Notes: a model not told the origin generated them from the letters alone. A DNA stretch of 44,574 nt from Leptolyngbyaceae cyanobacterium RM1_406_9 (GCA_012033355.1 JAAUQZ010000007.1:1-44574), one strand, 5' to 3'. Positions 17,029 to 26,922 are shown, counted from the first letter of the stretch. Made by a program: numbers and translations.

Positions 17029-18204
17029 ATGACAACCCGTTCGGCTGCACTTAAATTCGTCATTTTGATTGGCATTGTTAGCCTTTGCGCCGATGCCACC
17101 TACGAAGGAGGACGTAGCGTTGCTGGGGCATACCTGGGTGTGTTAGGAGCCAGCGGGGCGATCGTCGGTTTGGTATCAGGCATTGGAGAACTGATGGGGT
17201 TTGCCCTGCGCCTGCTGACTGGTTATCTCAGCGATAAAACTCAGCAATACTGGCTGATCACTACCCTTGGCTACATCTTCAACACGGGTGCAATTCCCTT
17301 GCTAGCCCTGACCGGGCGCTGGGAAACTGCTGCCGTTTTACTAGTGATGGAGCGAGCCGGACGCGCCATGCGATCGCCTCCGCGTGATGTGCTGCTGTCT
17401 CACGCCGCGAGTCGGGTAGGTAGCGGGTTTGGCTTTGGGCTGCATGAAGCATTAGACCAGATTGGGGCAGTCTCCGGCCCCCTTGCTGTTGCCGCAGTGC
17501 TGGCATTCCAGCAACGCTATGCTCCCGCCTTTGCCATCCTGGTTGTTCCCGCGCTGCTCGGTCTGGTTGTGTTGATCATCGCTCAACTTCGCTACCCCAA
17601 TCCCCAAACATTTGAAGCCAAATCACCAACGCTCGACAGCACCGGACTGCCGCGCCGATTCTGGGTCTTCCTAATGGGAGCCGCACTGCTGGCGGCAAGC
17701 TATGCCGACTTTCCGCTGATCGCCTTTCACTTTCAGCGCACCGAGCTATTATCCACCAATATGATTCCGGTGTTCTATGCCGTCGCTATGGCAACCGATG
17801 CGATCGCTGCACTGCTGCTGGGTCGATTGTTTGATCGCCTGGGTCTAATCACCTTCGTTGCCGCTGTCTTGCTAGCGGCGCTGTTTGCACCGCTGGCATT
17901 TTTAGGCAATCCATCGCTAGCCCTAGTTGGTATGGTGTTGTGGGGTGTGGTCATGGGTGCCCAGGAATCGATTATGAAAGCCACCATAGCCAAAATGGTT
18001 TCACCAGAGCGACGAGGATCAGCCTTTGGCATTTTCTATGTTGGCTACGGGCTTGCCTAGTTTGCCGGAAGTACAGCAATGGGACTGCTCTACGATCGAT
18101 CTGTGCCTGGAATTGTCATATTTTCAGTAGCTCTCCAACTCGCAGCCGTTGTAGTGCTATTTGGAGTCAGCCGCAATTCTCCGAGTGCTGAACCAGACCG
18201 ATAA
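17029..18204 (+). pseudogene. MFS transporter with in-frame amber codon
   Basis: A 12-helix major facilitator protein from ATG 17029 (MTTRSAALKFVILIGIVSLC). Motifs include RLLTGYLSDKTQQYW (motif A-like) and ERAGRAMRSPPRDVLLSHAA. The frame meets TAG at 18058-18060 after GIFYVGYGLA and continues in the same frame as FAGSTAMGLLYDRSVPGIV, then FSVALQLAAVVVLFGVSR, to TAA 18202-18204. The amber replaces what is probably Trp (TGG to TAG). About 47 residues forming the last helices would be lost. It follows the ABC exporter by 32 bp, so the two were likely one unit, possibly for siderophore export. Confidence 0.8.
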
Positions 18205-18207
18205 AGC

Positions 18208-18846
18208 TTAAGCAGTAATTCTCCCACCGTTGAAAGCTTCAACGCTGGATGTTGAGTTGGTTGCATGATCAGCATGATGATTTGCAGTGGGAGGTGTTAT
18301 TTGAATCGCGTTTTCTGTATCTTCTTCCGCCGCTTGTACATTCACCACACCTCGAAACATATTCATGCCACAGGTGAATTCATATCTACCAGGCTTGTTA
18401 GGTGTAAATTCGATCGCGGTCACTTGATTGAGCGGGAGTTCTTGAGCAATGCGAAAATCAGGAAGTCGAACTTCTTCTAAGCAACTGCTGGGATCTTTGC
18501 GATCGAAGTTCAATCGTACAGGTTGACCTGCTTGGACTACGATCTGGCTCGGCTCATATCCTCCATCAACTGTCACAGTGACTTCTTGAACACCTTCCTG
18601 AGCGATCGCTTTACGCGATTTCGGCTTGCTCAACAAAAACCACCAAAGTTCTAATCCAATTAATCCCAGTCCTCCAGCAGTCACGGCTCCTTTCACCCAC
18701 AGTGGTTGATCAATCCGTCGAAATTCAGTCTGTTCTGTCGGTTGCATATTTTCATGATCCATCTGTGCAACGGCTGCGCCAGACGTTCCTCCCAGTAACA
18801 CGCTCACGGTCGCAATACCGCCCAGAATGGCTAACTTTTTCATCAT
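18208..18846 (-). CDS. Membrane-anchored cupredoxin-domain protein
   Basis: The 212-aa product has a signal-like first helix (LAILGGIATVSVLLGGTSGA), a Met/His patch (MDHENM), a second membrane segment (AVTAGGLGLIGLELWWFLL), and a cupredoxin-like domain. The domain has SSCLEEVRLPDF and YEFTCGMNMFRGVV, which supply Cys and Met candidate copper ligands. A His-rich tail (ANHHADHATN) follows. It is the last gene of a reverse-strand copper group after copZ and copA, and probably binds copper on the periplasmic or lumenal side. The mechanism is inferred. Confidence 0.82.
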   Translation of the reverse strand: MMKKLAILGGIATVSVLLGGTSGAAVAQMDHENMQPTEQTEFRRIDQPLWVKGAVTAGGLGLIGLELWWFLLSKPKSRKAIAQEGVQEVTVTVDGGYEPSQIVVQAGQPVRLNFDRKDPSSCLEEVRLPDFRIAQELPLNQVTAIEFTPNKPGRYEFTCGMNMFRGVVNVQAAEEDTENAIQITPPTANHHADHATNSTSSVEAFNGGRITA

Positions 18847-19026
18847 TGAACACCTCCTAGATTGCTCCTACAATGCTTCCTGAAATGACACCGAGTAAAA
18901 ATCCAAAACCTACTAATGTGCTAAAGAATGTATGTGTTTGAGCATCGATATCTCCTGAATTGGTTGTTGGTCATCGGTCACTGATCATTTGTTATTGATC
19001 TAGATGCAGTAACCAATAACCAATGA

Positions 19027-21285
19027 TTACCGACTTTCAGCGGGTTTGAAATTTCGTAATCGCAGAGCATTAGTGACAACTGAAACGGAGCTAAACGCCA
19101 TTGCTGCACCTGCAATAATTGGACTGAGTAACCATCCAAAGATGGGATAGAGAATGCCTGCGGCGATCGGGATACCAGCCACGTTGTAAATGAAGGCAAA
19201 GAACAGGTTTTGTTTGATGTTACGAATGGTAGCGCGGCTCAATTGAATGGTAGTCACAATACCTTGCAAGTCCCCAGAGATCAGGGTGATGTCACTGGCT
19301 GCGATCGCCACATCCGTTCCCGTTCCGATCGCAATCCCAACATCCGCTTGAGCCAAGGCAGGGGCATCGTTAATGCCATCCCCAACCATTGCCACGACTT
19401 TACCTTCCGTCTGAATCGTTTCAACGGTTGCTGCTTTTTGATCCGGGCGAACTTCTGCAAAGACCCGTTGGATTCCGACTTCACGGGCGATGACATTCGC
19501 AGTTCGTTGATTATCACCGGTGAGCATCACAACTTCTAAGCCCATCTTTTGCAAGGTGCGAATTGCATCTACGGAAGAAGGTTTGACCGCATCGGCAATG
19601 CCCATGATGCCTTCAACTTTTCCATCTACCGCAATCCAGATGACTGTCCTACCCAGGTATTCCAGTTTGTCCCACTGTTGTTGCAATGCACTGGTATCAA
19701 TCCCCAATTCATTCATCCAGCGGTGTGTACCGATTTGCACCCATCGGTCTGAAACATAACCTTGAACGCCACTTCCAGCAACAGCCTCAAATTCTTGAGC
19801 ATTCGTTACTTCAACGCCTTGAGATTGAGCGTACTGCACGACTGCTTCCGCTAACGGATGTTCTGAATTGCGTTCAACCGATGCCGCCAGACGCAGTAGT
19901 TTGAGTTCGTTACTGTTGGCGGTTCCGCTCACGGTGACGTAATCGGTGACGGTGGGTTTGCCCTGCGTAATCGTGCCTGTTTTATCCAAAACGATCGTTT
20001 GCAGTTTGTGAGCGAGTTCCAGGCTTTCTGCCCCTTTGATCAGAATGCCATTCTCCGCCCCTTTTCCAGTTCCGACCATGATAGAAGTCGGAGTCGCCAA
20101 ACCGAGCGCACAGGGACAGGCAATAATCAGTACACCCACGGTGGTAATTAGTGCCATCGTCACGTTGCCCATGACGTTGAACCAAATAATGAAGGTGAGA
20201 ATGGCGATCGCAATCACCGCAGGTACAAACCATCCCGTCACTTGATCGGCAAGGCGTTGAATGGGAGCTTTTGAGCCTTGCGCTTGCTGCACCAGTTTAA
20301 CGATTTGGGCAAGGAACGTATCTTTTCCGACGCGGGTTGCTCGAAACTGAAAGCTACCTGTTTTGTTGATCGTGGCTCCGATCACTTCATCACCAAGATG
20401 CTTCTTCACAGGCACACTTTCACCCGTTACCATTGCCTCATCGATGGTTGAGGAACCTTCCACAATTTCGCCATCCACCGGGATTTTTTCACCGGGGCGA
20501 ACGAGGATGATATCTCCCAGAACTACTTCCGCGATCGGAACATCTACCTCTCGACCATTGCGAATCACTCGTGCCGTCTTTGCCTGCAATCCCATCAGCT
20601 TCCGAATCGCTTCTGAGGTTTGTCCTTTAGCACGGTTTTCCAGCAATCGTCCGAGTAGAAGCAATGCAATAATGACCGCCGCCGCTTCAAAGTAAACATC
20701 CGGTCGAAGTCCCTGAGCAATGAACCACTGAGGATTTAAGGTGGGGAAGAGCGAATACAAATAGGCAGTGCCTGTCCCAACGGCAACCAGAGTATCCATC
20801 GTGGCAGTATGGCGCTTCAAGGCTTTCCAGGCATTGATAAAAAATCCACTGCCCGCCCAGAAGAGAACCGGAGCCGTTAGCACAAGCTGAAACCAGGGAT
20901 CGTGCAGCCACATGGGGATAAAGGGAATGGGTAAGCCTGTCATGGCAGGCAGCGAACCAATCACCAGGACGGCACTGATCACACCACTTACCCACACGCG
21001 ACGGGTTAGCTTTTGGTTCTCTGCTTGGCGTTCTTGCCGTTCCGCATCATCTTCAGGAGCCAGTACATCATCTTGAATGGGGAGCGCTGAATAACCTGCT
21101 TCATCCACTGCTTCCTGGATTGCAGCAACGTCTGTTTTGCTTGAATCATAGGAGACTGCCGCTTGTTCCGCCCCAAAATTAACGCTGCACGCTTCCACCC
21201 CAGGAACCGAACGAATTGCCTCCTCAATGTTGTTGGCACAGGAGGCGCAACTCATCCCTCTTAGTTTTAAGGTTGTGTTTTCCAT
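19027..21285 (-). CDS. copA: Copper-translocating P1B-type ATPase
   Basis: 752 aa, full length. An N-terminal heavy-metal-associated domain (GMSCASC) is followed by eight membrane helices with the metal-site motif CPC in [13 protein letters not shown], the actuator TGES, the phosphorylation site DKTGT, and the hinge [14 protein letters not shown]. This is the Cu(I)-exporting class. It pumps Cu(I) across the cytoplasmic or thylakoid membrane. It lies just downstream of copZ (about 10 bp), so the two form an operon; the cupredoxin gene is 180 bp further on. Confidence 0.95.
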   Translation of the reverse strand: MENTTLKLRGMSCASCANNIEEAIRSVPGVEACSVNFGAEQAAVSYDSSKTDVAAIQEAVDEAGYSALPIQDDVLAPEDDAERQERQAENQKLTRRVWVSGVISAVLVIGSLPAMTGLPIPFIPMWLHDPWFQLVLTAPVLFWAGSGFFINAWKALKRHTATMDTLVAVGTGTAYLYSLFPTLNPQWFIAQGLRPDVYFEAAAVIIALLLLGRLLENRAKGQTSEAIRKLMGLQAKTARVIRNGREVDVPIAEVVLGDIILVRPGEKIPVDGEIVEGSSTIDEAMVTGESVPVKKHLGDEVIGATINKTGSFQFRATRVGKDTFLAQIVKLVQQAQGSKAPIQRLADQVTGWFVPAVIAIAILTFIIWFNVMGNVTMALITTVGVLIIACPCALGLATPTSIMVGTGKGAENGILIKGAESLELAHKLQTIVLDKTGTITQGKPTVTDYVTVSGTANSNELKLLRLAASVERNSEHPLAEAVVQYAQSQGVEVTNAQEFEAVAGSGVQGYVSDRWVQIGTHRWMNELGIDTSALQQQWDKLEYLGRTVIWIAVDGKVEGIMGIADAVKPSSVDAIRTLQKMGLEVVMLTGDNQRTANVIAREVGIQRVFAEVRPDQKAATVETIQTEGKVVAMVGDGINDAPALAQADVGIAIGTGTDVAIAASDITLISGDLQGIVTTIQLSRATIRNIKQNLFFAFIYNVAGIPIAAGILYPIFGWLLSPIIAGAAMAFSSVSVVTNALRLRNFKPAESR

Positions 21286-21294
21286 GTAAACCTC

Positions 21295-21519
21295 CTATGC
21301 GACGGTGTAGCCAGCATCAGTGATGGCTTGTTTAATAGCTACCTCTGCGGCTTGCGTTTCGATATTGACCTGCTTCGTTTTGGTGTCCGCTTGAACGGTC
21401 GCAGCAAGGTCGGTTCCTTCGAAGTTGCGCGAAGCGCTAACCGCCTGAATTGCTTCGGTAATCGTGCCGCTGCAAGCCGAGCAAGCCATGTTAGGAAACG
21501 TGAGTTGAAGAGTCATCAT
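21295..21519 (-). CDS. copZ: CopZ-like copper chaperone
   Basis: 74 aa heavy-metal-associated domain with the Cu(I) motif MACSAC near the N-terminus and a typical beta-alpha-beta pattern ending AITDAGYTVA. It is expected to deliver Cu(I) to the N-terminal domain of CopA, which is encoded about 10 bp downstream. A MerR-type promoter lies about 30-60 bp before its start. Confidence 0.9.
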   Translation of the reverse strand: MMTLQLTFPNMACSACSGTITEAIQAVSASRNFEGTDLAATVQADTKTKQVNIETQAAEVAIKQAITDAGYTVA

Positions 21520-21540
21520 TAAACCTCTGAATTCGCTATG

Positions 21541-21577
21541 ACTCTATGTTGAAGTGTCTAGCCAACTGGAGAGTCAA
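21541..21577 (-). promoter_or_regulatory. Candidate MerR-type promoter of copZ-copA
   Basis: On the reverse strand TTGACTCTCCAGTTGGCTAG (21577-21558) followed by ACACTTCAACAT resembles MerR-family promoters: a -35 TTGACT, a CTCCAG half dyad and a long 19-20 bp spacer. The -10 (CAACAT) is weak. No MerR gene is seen in the window. Confidence 0.42.
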
Positions 21578-21743
21578 GGGGGGGTAGAAAAAATAATTGA
21601 ATCCATTCAACTGATGTGGAAACGAACAAACCCTGGGTTCTATTGCTAGATCAACCAGGGCTGTAATTTTTTTACTTGGCTGCTTCTGTTATCTGGCTCA
21701 ATTGATAATACGCGCTAGGCATTCACAACGAAAACCTGCCTAT

Positions 21744-22307
21744 TTACTGCACGACTTCTCTAATCTGACGCTCCATATCTGAAGTGATTTCGGTTGAGCG
21801 AGCGGGAAGTGCCGCTGTCCCCCGTTCTCCGTTCTGAGCAATATCATCCAGAAGCAACTGCATCTCAGCAATTTCACGCACCTGCGACTCAATGATCTCA
21901 TCTGCAAGCTCACGAACACGCGGATCGCTAATGCTTGCCTTTCGCGCATTGTTAATGGCAATGGAGTGGTGAGGTATCATCGACTTCATAAAGTTGACAT
22001 CTCCAATCAGCGCCTGAGATCTATTCACAGAAAGTAGAATCACGCCGAGCGCGGTAGCCAAACCGAGAACTGCAATCTTGGTTCCTACTCCTCGATACAT
22101 CGACCACATAAAGGAAAGCATCACAACGGTCATCACACACCCCATTACCAACGAGGCGACCAATCGATTTACGCTGAACAGTGCGTGATCAAATGAGTAT
22201 ATGAGCTGATACATCAAGAAGAACATGATGAACGTTGAGGTCGCGATCATCGCTGCAAATCGGTTCCAGCCCATTCCTGACATATCTTTCCGTTGATTCA
22301 TATTCAT
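21744..22307 (-). CDS. DUF305 family membrane protein
   Basis: 187 aa. Three or four N-terminal membrane helices ([54 protein letters not shown]) are followed by a DUF305 domain with [19 protein letters not shown] and [10 protein letters not shown]. Met/His-rich DUF305 proteins are repeatedly found with copper genes and are thought to bind copper outside the cytoplasm. A Met-rich N-terminus ([14 protein letters not shown]) fits that. It stands alone between the copZ promoter and the Cys-rich protein gene. Confidence 0.82.
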   Translation of the reverse strand: MNMNQRKDMSGMGWNRFAAMIATSTFIMFFLMYQLIYSFDHALFSVNRLVASLVMGCVMTVVMLSFMWSMYRGVGTKIAVLGLATALGVILLSVNRSQALIGDVNFMKSMIPHHSIAINNARKASISDPRVRELADEIIESQVREIAEMQLLLDDIAQNGERGTAALPARSTEITSDMERQIREVVQ

Positions 22308-22567
22308 ATTGCTTCTCCACTATTTCAAAATAATGCTTTGGCTTAACTCCTTCCGTCACTTCTATAGCCAACTTATCTATAGCTAACTTACATAAGCGCA
22401 GAAATGGTAGAGGAGATTGGCAAGCTTATCGACCGGGCTTGCCAACCTTCTGATACTTACAGCCATTTTCGGATGGGTAAGCCATAGCGTAGGGGCGTCG
22501 CGAACGCCCCACAGGGATTTGTGGTTTATCTAAGTGAAAATTGCTGCAAATTGTAGATTCGATCGAA

Positions 22568-22897
22568 TTAACGCGACGTGGCAACACTAACCACCTTACG
22601 GTACTCCTCAACAGCCGATCGGCAAGCCCTAGCACAGCTTTGGCAGTGTTCGCTATCGTGTTTTTCACATTCACTGGCGCAGGCTTCGCAGATATCGATA
22701 CAAGCTCGCACAACCTGAGGAATGAATTGAGACCCGCGACTCATATAGCCAGCGATCGTCCAACACATTTGGGCACAATCGCGGCAGAGACGAGCGCATT
22801 CTGCCATGCTGCCCATGCAAGCATCAGCACAGTGTTCACATTCGTAAGCACAGTGAACGGCAGCATCAATACTGGTTTTGTACTGCTGATGTGGCAT
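22568..22897 (-). CDS. Cys-rich four-helix-bundle copper-storage-like protein
   Basis: 109 aa with 15 cysteines, mostly in CxxC or CxxxC steps along helices (HCAYECEHCADACMGSMAEC; CRDCAQMC; CIDICEACASEC; CQSCARAC). This is the signature of DUF326/Csp-type proteins that hold many Cu(I) ions inside a four-helix bundle. There is no signal peptide, so it should be cytosolic like Csp3. The neighbourhood (copA, copZ, DUF305 genes) agrees. Confidence 0.88.
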   Translation of the reverse strand: MPHQQYKTSIDAAVHCAYECEHCADACMGSMAECARLCRDCAQMCWTIAGYMSRGSQFIPQVVRACIDICEACASECEKHDSEHCQSCARACRSAVEEYRKVVSVATSR

Positions 22898-23193
22898 TGT
22901 TAGATTCTCCTAAAAACGATAAGACTTCTTCTCACAGGAGTACGGTAGAAAGTTGCGTAGATATTATGCATCCGGCTTTTGAGGGAAAGATACTTTCTAT
23001 AATTTCTGACCTTTGGACGGTAGGGATTTCATGTTTATTTTATTTTTTTAGTGCAATGGTCACAAACTCGTCTTGGCTTGTATCACTGCTTACCAGCTAA
23101 GATTTCATCCTGATTTTATTTTTGTTTGCCATTATTAACATTTATAAGAAGTTAATCTTTGACCCAAAAACCTGGAGGCTTGATCAGGTGATT

Positions 23194-23585
23194 ATGTTAA
23201 TGAGAAAAACACTCGCCTCGTTTCTGCTGGTCGGAATCGTGCCTCTAATTTCATTTAACTTAGCTGCTTGTAGCAGCACAGCCTCCAGGCAAGCCGCTGA
23301 AAGTAGCCCTAGCAGTTCCAGCATGGCTCAGATGGATCATGGCTCCATGAATAGCCCCATGCCGATGGATCATGGCTCCATGATGCGCAAAGTCACGAAG
23401 AAAATGAGTTGTTACGAGCATGGCGGCAAGCATGGTATCCGAACGCCAGCGCAGAGCCAGTAATGTATGATGCAGCCAGTAAATCCATGATGCCCATGAC
23501 CGAATCGCATCAACAGAACATGGCGATGCAGATGGATCTCGGAGAAGCGGACGAAGAGTTTGATCTGCGTGAAGTGAACCCCTAA
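23194..23585 (+). pseudogene. DUF305 copper-associated lipoprotein, frameshifted and truncated
   Basis: From ATG 23194 or 23200 it reads a lipoprotein signal (TLASFLLVGIVPLISFNLAAC) and two MDHGSM repeats. The frame is lost near 23385; the next frame continues as AQSHEENELLRAWRQAW, VMYDAASKSMMPMTESHQ and MDLGEADEEFDLR, typical of secreted DUF305 proteins. The sequence then breaks just before the expected IDAMIPHHEGA block and enters a perfect hairpin (23574-23620). Frameshift plus loss of the C-terminal domain make it a remnant. Confidence 0.75.
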
Positions 23586-23620
23586 ATTCGGACAGAAAAT
23601 GGAAGAATTTAGGGGTTCAC
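23574..23620. repeat. Perfect 16-bp inverted repeat hairpin
   Basis: GTGAACCCCTAAATTC at 23574-23589 and its exact complement at 23605-23620 around a 15-nt loop. It lies exactly at the point where the DUF305 remnant ends. It could be a small mobile repeat or what remains of one. Confidence 0.75.
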
Positions 23621-23841
23621 CTCAGGGAACCTCTAAAAATTCAAAACTTATTGAGAGTAGCCACGAGGAACTAAGGGTTTCAGCTTGCGTAATTCGCAAT
23701 AAGACCAATTAATCGAGGTGCCCTTCAGTTTATCTGTTTAACAAATCTCTACTAGTAGAATGTTATGGAAAGCCTCTGCCAAAGCAGCTTCGTTAAAATT
23801 TAACGAAGTTTGCTGGGTATTTACACGAGGTGGGAAGTTTA

Positions 23842-23945
23842 TATAGCAATTCTCAATTGCGTGTAGTACAGGTTGTTTTGTGAGAGCTGCGCTCCGCGCG
23901 GCTCTCACAAAACAACCGTTAGTTATCCAAGCGCGGAGCGCTATA
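23842..23945. repeat. Hairpin element with TATAGC ends
   Basis: TATAGC at 23842 and GCTATA at 23940-23945 bracket a strong stem: GGTTGTTTTGTGAGAGC at 23871-23887 and its complement at 23901-23917. It resembles the 93-bp MITE-like elements (TGTGAGAG...CTCTCACA core, TATAGC ends) but is about 104 bp and divergent. Confidence 0.55.
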
Positions 23946-23974
23946 TAGTAAGACCCCTAAAGACTAGGCGTGTT

Positions 23975-24112
23975 ATGTCTCCCCCAGATCAAGATCAACT
24001 TGTTGATGTCCGGCAGCGCCGCTATGTGGTGACAGAAGTTCAGAAAACAGTGTTGCCGAGTAACCCGTTGATTCAGGTATTGAGCAAGGCGCTGCAACCG
24101 AGATCGGCTTGA
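23975..24112 (+). pseudogene. Fragment resembling the start of a DrmD-like SNF2 helicase
   Basis: From ATG 23975 the frame reads PDQDQLVDVRQRRYVVTEVQ, then LPSNPLIQV and a stop. The LVDVRxRRYVVTEV pattern resembles the N-terminus of the SNF2-type helicase of DISARM-like defence loci (DrmD). Nothing of the helicase body follows and no other DISARM genes are nearby. If the match is right this is a relic; it was recognised by eye only. Confidence 0.35.
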
Positions 24113-24188
24113 TGCTCTTGCGTAGCAAGCATTGCAACATTTATAGGAAAGGTATTGCACTACGATTTGCTTATTCGCTCAATCAGGC

Positions 24189-25769
24189 TCAAAATAGCAA
24201 CTCAGCTACCATCGCCTGATCTTTTTCACTCAATTTCAACCGACCGCTTTCAATGTCCCGAATCCAGCTTTGACTTTTGCCCAGCTTGTCTGCCAGTACT
24301 CGTTGACTAAGTTGGCGATTTTTTCTCGCCGTAGCAATCTGTTGCCCGGAAAGGGGCGATTTCGATGAGGAATGTTTGCGGTCCCTGGAGGGTTTCTTGG
24401 ATGACTTGGTTGTTGGTTGTGCCCAGTCCTCCGGTAGCTCAAATTTCAGCAAGCGGGCATTCATCAATCGTTGCCACTTATTACGCGGTGCTGCATCGGT
24501 CAGGCGATGGTTATTGCTACCGTCATTCGTCCAAAACTCTAGTGCTGCTTCTGCATCATCTGGCAGATCCATTAGCTTGACCCACAGTGGTTGGATCTCT
24601 AGGGGATAGGTCGATGGATCAAACACAGGTTTCAGTCCATAGTGATTTAGCGCTTCCAGGTCACTTTCAAACGATCGCAGCAACCGTTTTCGTTCCTCTC
24701 GCTGAGAATAGGCTTTGACTAGCCGCTTTTCGCCATAAGCAATCCGCATCAGCGTTGACACCGTGATGGGCTGATCGACACCCATACGCGTTTTGAACAG
24801 TAGCCACAATATCATCCGGACGCTCCCCTCATGTTGCTGCCATATGCTCATCACGGTCGTTAGCAGCGATTTGGGCAGGGTGCCGTATTGATAATAGGTG
24901 GCTCCCTCTCTGGAACCATTGCGATTCAGAAAAACCTGCGCCCATTGTCCTGCTGTGATGGTGAAGGTTAATCCGGTCAGGTGTTGGGAACCGAGATCAT
25001 CCTCCTGGAAGTGGTGCTGAATGTTGCTCAGATGCCATATATGGCTTTGTGGAATAGTGATTGGCTTAAATTTGCTCTGGTGTGCCCAATTTACTGCGAC
25101 CAACAGTTTACAGGGTTGTTCAGCCAGGTCTTTAATTAGGGTTAGTTTTGCTAGCTTGCTCAGATCCTTGCGCTTACCCAATCCTAAATAGTCAGAGATT
25201 TCTTGATCGCTGATAGTAAAACTTTGCTCCCAGGGACGCTCTAGAGATGTGGCATAGGCTGCATAGATCAGGTGCAGGCAAGCGGCTCGGACATCCCAGG
25301 TCGCGATCGCAGTTTCATCGGTTCCTTCCGACTCAGCAGATGCCAGAGAGACTGCATCCGCAATGCAAAGAGTGATCTCGCCTTTGCCACCATTCACCTG
25401 TCGCCGATAGCAAAGATTACCAGATTCATCAGCCTCCCAGGGCAACGATTGTCTCTGCGCCAGCGCATTACAGGCTTCCCAAATAACAATCGCAGAAGCG
25501 AAGGACTGCGGCTTATCATTCAAAAAAAGTCTGGGTGTTGTGGTGACTTTTCCATCAACCTTACATCGCCCTTTTTTTGCCTGCAATGGGACTGGAACAT
25601 TGTTAGAGCAAATGGAAGCGCACAGGGGCTGGTCGTAAAATCCTTCACAGTTATTGCATAGCATTGGATCGATCCACAGTTTCTCACCTTCCTGTTTAAT
25701 TGCACCTGTGGGGCACAACGGTAAACAGTCACTACACTGAGTACAAAGACCAGTAATGGTATAGGCCAT
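24189..25769 (-). CDS. cnfR: CnfR (PatB-like) nif transcription activator, copy 1
   Basis: 526 aa. The N-terminus is a 2x[4Fe-4S] ferredoxin domain with cysteines at 9, 12, 15, 19 and 38, 41, 50, 54. A long central region follows, and then a C-terminal helix-turn-helix (LSGQQIATARKNRQLSQRVL, GKSQSWIRDIESGRL, residues about 473-520). This is the CnfR/PatB architecture. CnfR activates nif genes under low oxygen in Leptolyngbya boryana, and the clusters are the likely oxygen sensor. The gene stands upstream of a ParB-like gene (opposite strand) and 2 kb from a second cnfR. No TTGAGTACA-type box was seen in front of it, so it is probably not under its own control. Confidence 0.93.
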   Translation of the reverse strand: MAYTITGLCTQCSDCLPLCPTGAIKQEGEKLWIDPMLCNNCEGFYDQPLCASICSNNVPVPLQAKKGRCKVDGKVTTTPRLFLNDKPQSFASAIVIWEACNALAQRQSLPWEADESGNLCYRRQVNGGKGEITLCIADAVSLASAESEGTDETAIATWDVRAACLHLIYAAYATSLERPWEQSFTISDQEISDYLGLGKRKDLSKLAKLTLIKDLAEQPCKLLVAVNWAHQSKFKPITIPQSHIWHLSNIQHHFQEDDLGSQHLTGLTFTITAGQWAQVFLNRNGSREGATYYQYGTLPKSLLTTVMSIWQQHEGSVRMILWLLFKTRMGVDQPITVSTLMRIAYGEKRLVKAYSQREERKRLLRSFESDLEALNHYGLKPVFDPSTYPLEIQPLWVKLMDLPDDAEAALEFWTNDGSNNHRLTDAAPRNKWQRLMNARLLKFELPEDWAQPTTKSSKKPSRDRKHSSSKSPLSGQQIATARKNRQLSQRVLADKLGKSQSWIRDIESGRLKLSEKDQAMVAELLF

Positions 25770-26450
25770 AGTCTTTTATGATTCTCTCTATGTGGGCAGC
25801 GAACTTACTGTTTTGAGTCGTTTCCAGGTCTGATAGATTTTTTATTTTGGTAATTGAACCATAGGGACAAAGCATTTGATCAGTTGTTTATCGCAGTGCT
25901 TGAAAAAGTTTGATCCAAGTGTTTTTATTGCTGAAATACAAACACAAATCAGATAAGAAATGGCAGCATTTCCTATATCTATATCCGAGCGTTAGGCACT
26001 TTTTGAAGATAGGTTGTCTACGCCTGAATGCCTATGAATAAGCATTCTTTTCCGATTTTTCTACAAAACAAGTGATGCTAATTCGCCTTAAAAATCTTAG
26101 GCTATTTACAATTAGATCGCAGTCACTAAAGAGTTTTTATGACTCTGATCAAATTCATCTAGTGCTATTAATAATTGATAAATACTTCTAGTTTTGTTCA
26201 TCAGGAGCCATTAAACGGCTTTTTATGTTTTCTTAATTTTTTTGTAAATACTAAGAGGATTATTTTTTGATATTGCGATTTTTGATTAATTTGAATTCGA
26301 CTCAAACACATATATTTTGACTAACGTTTTAAGTCGCTGTAGCTAAGCAAAATCGAAATAAAAGAGTTGACAAATTGAATTGAGTCATTTTTACGATTTG
26401 CATTTCATAAATAGTGATTAGAAAAACTTCGTACCATTCTAGAGCGAATC
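25770..26450. other. AT-rich intergenic region without recognised genes
   Basis: About 680 bp upstream of cnfR copy 1. It is rich in A/T with short homopolymers. No ORF with family resemblance, RNA gene or clear repeat was found. The cnfR promoter must lie in its left part. Confidence 0.6.
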
Positions 26451-26543
26451 TATAGCCATCCTAAATGAATTGTGAGAGGCGTACCCCTCCGGGGTGCGCC
26501 TCTCACAACCTACTCTTCTTACAACTGATTTAGGACTGCTTTA
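26451..26543. mobile_element. 93-bp MITE-like inverted-repeat element, copy 2
   Basis: Begins TATAGCCATCCTAAATGAAT and ends near ATTTAGGACTGCTTTA, with the central stem TGTGAGAGGCGTACCCC...GGGGTGCGCCTCTCACA. Same length as copies 1 and 3. It lies about 90 bp before the promoter module of the ParB-like gene. Confidence 0.78.
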
Positions 26544-26633
26544 TTTTGGTTGGCAACAGTCTTTTTCGATCAAAAAATCTATTCATAACTTCCTGAGGTT
26601 TAGAACCAACCCTTTGAGTCAAGAGTTTCTCTC

Positions 26634-26808
26634 AAAATGCTAGTCCCCTGCCCTATAACAACTCATTTTCTGCTAACAAAATACCCAAACCTCTCCTCTT
26701 GATTGCTGCTTGAACTCAGTCTGTTGGGCGCTTTTAGCATCTGAGTACATCTCTAATGGAGGTTTTGGAATGGGTGCTGCCTGACAGCGCAGATGAATCT
26801 GATATAAA
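26634..26808 (+). promoter_or_regulatory. Nif-type promoter module before the ParB-like gene
   Basis: Box 1 AAAATGCTAGTCCCC (26634-26648), box 2 AAAATACCC (from 26678, 44 bp after box 1), box 3 CTGAGTACATCTCTAATG (from 26741, 59 bp after box 2) and an extended -10 TGATATAAA (TATAAA 26803-26808). The order and spacing match the modules before nifP, nifB and coxB, except that the last interval is 62 instead of 70-72 bp. Confidence 0.65.
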
Positions 26809-26922
26809 GCAGAGAGTTACCCGACAGACCGTTAACACTATAGGTGGTCTGAATAGGGGTGGTCTGAAATACGCGATCGCTCAGTTCATGATGCCGTTAT
26901 CAGCCTGTTGAAGGGGGGACTG

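Noticed and set aside
18847..19026. Short hydrophobic frame (reverse strand, LVGFGFLLGVISGSIVGAI) between the cupredoxin and copA genes
   Set aside because: It has no usable start codon in frame; the nearest ATG is in another frame and gives only ten residues.
22490..22520. GC-rich GGGGCGTCGCGAACGCCCC palindrome as a terminator
   Set aside because: It is a common type of cyanobacterial palindromic repeat without a U tract, and lies 50 bp after the end of the Cys-rich gene; no decision possible.
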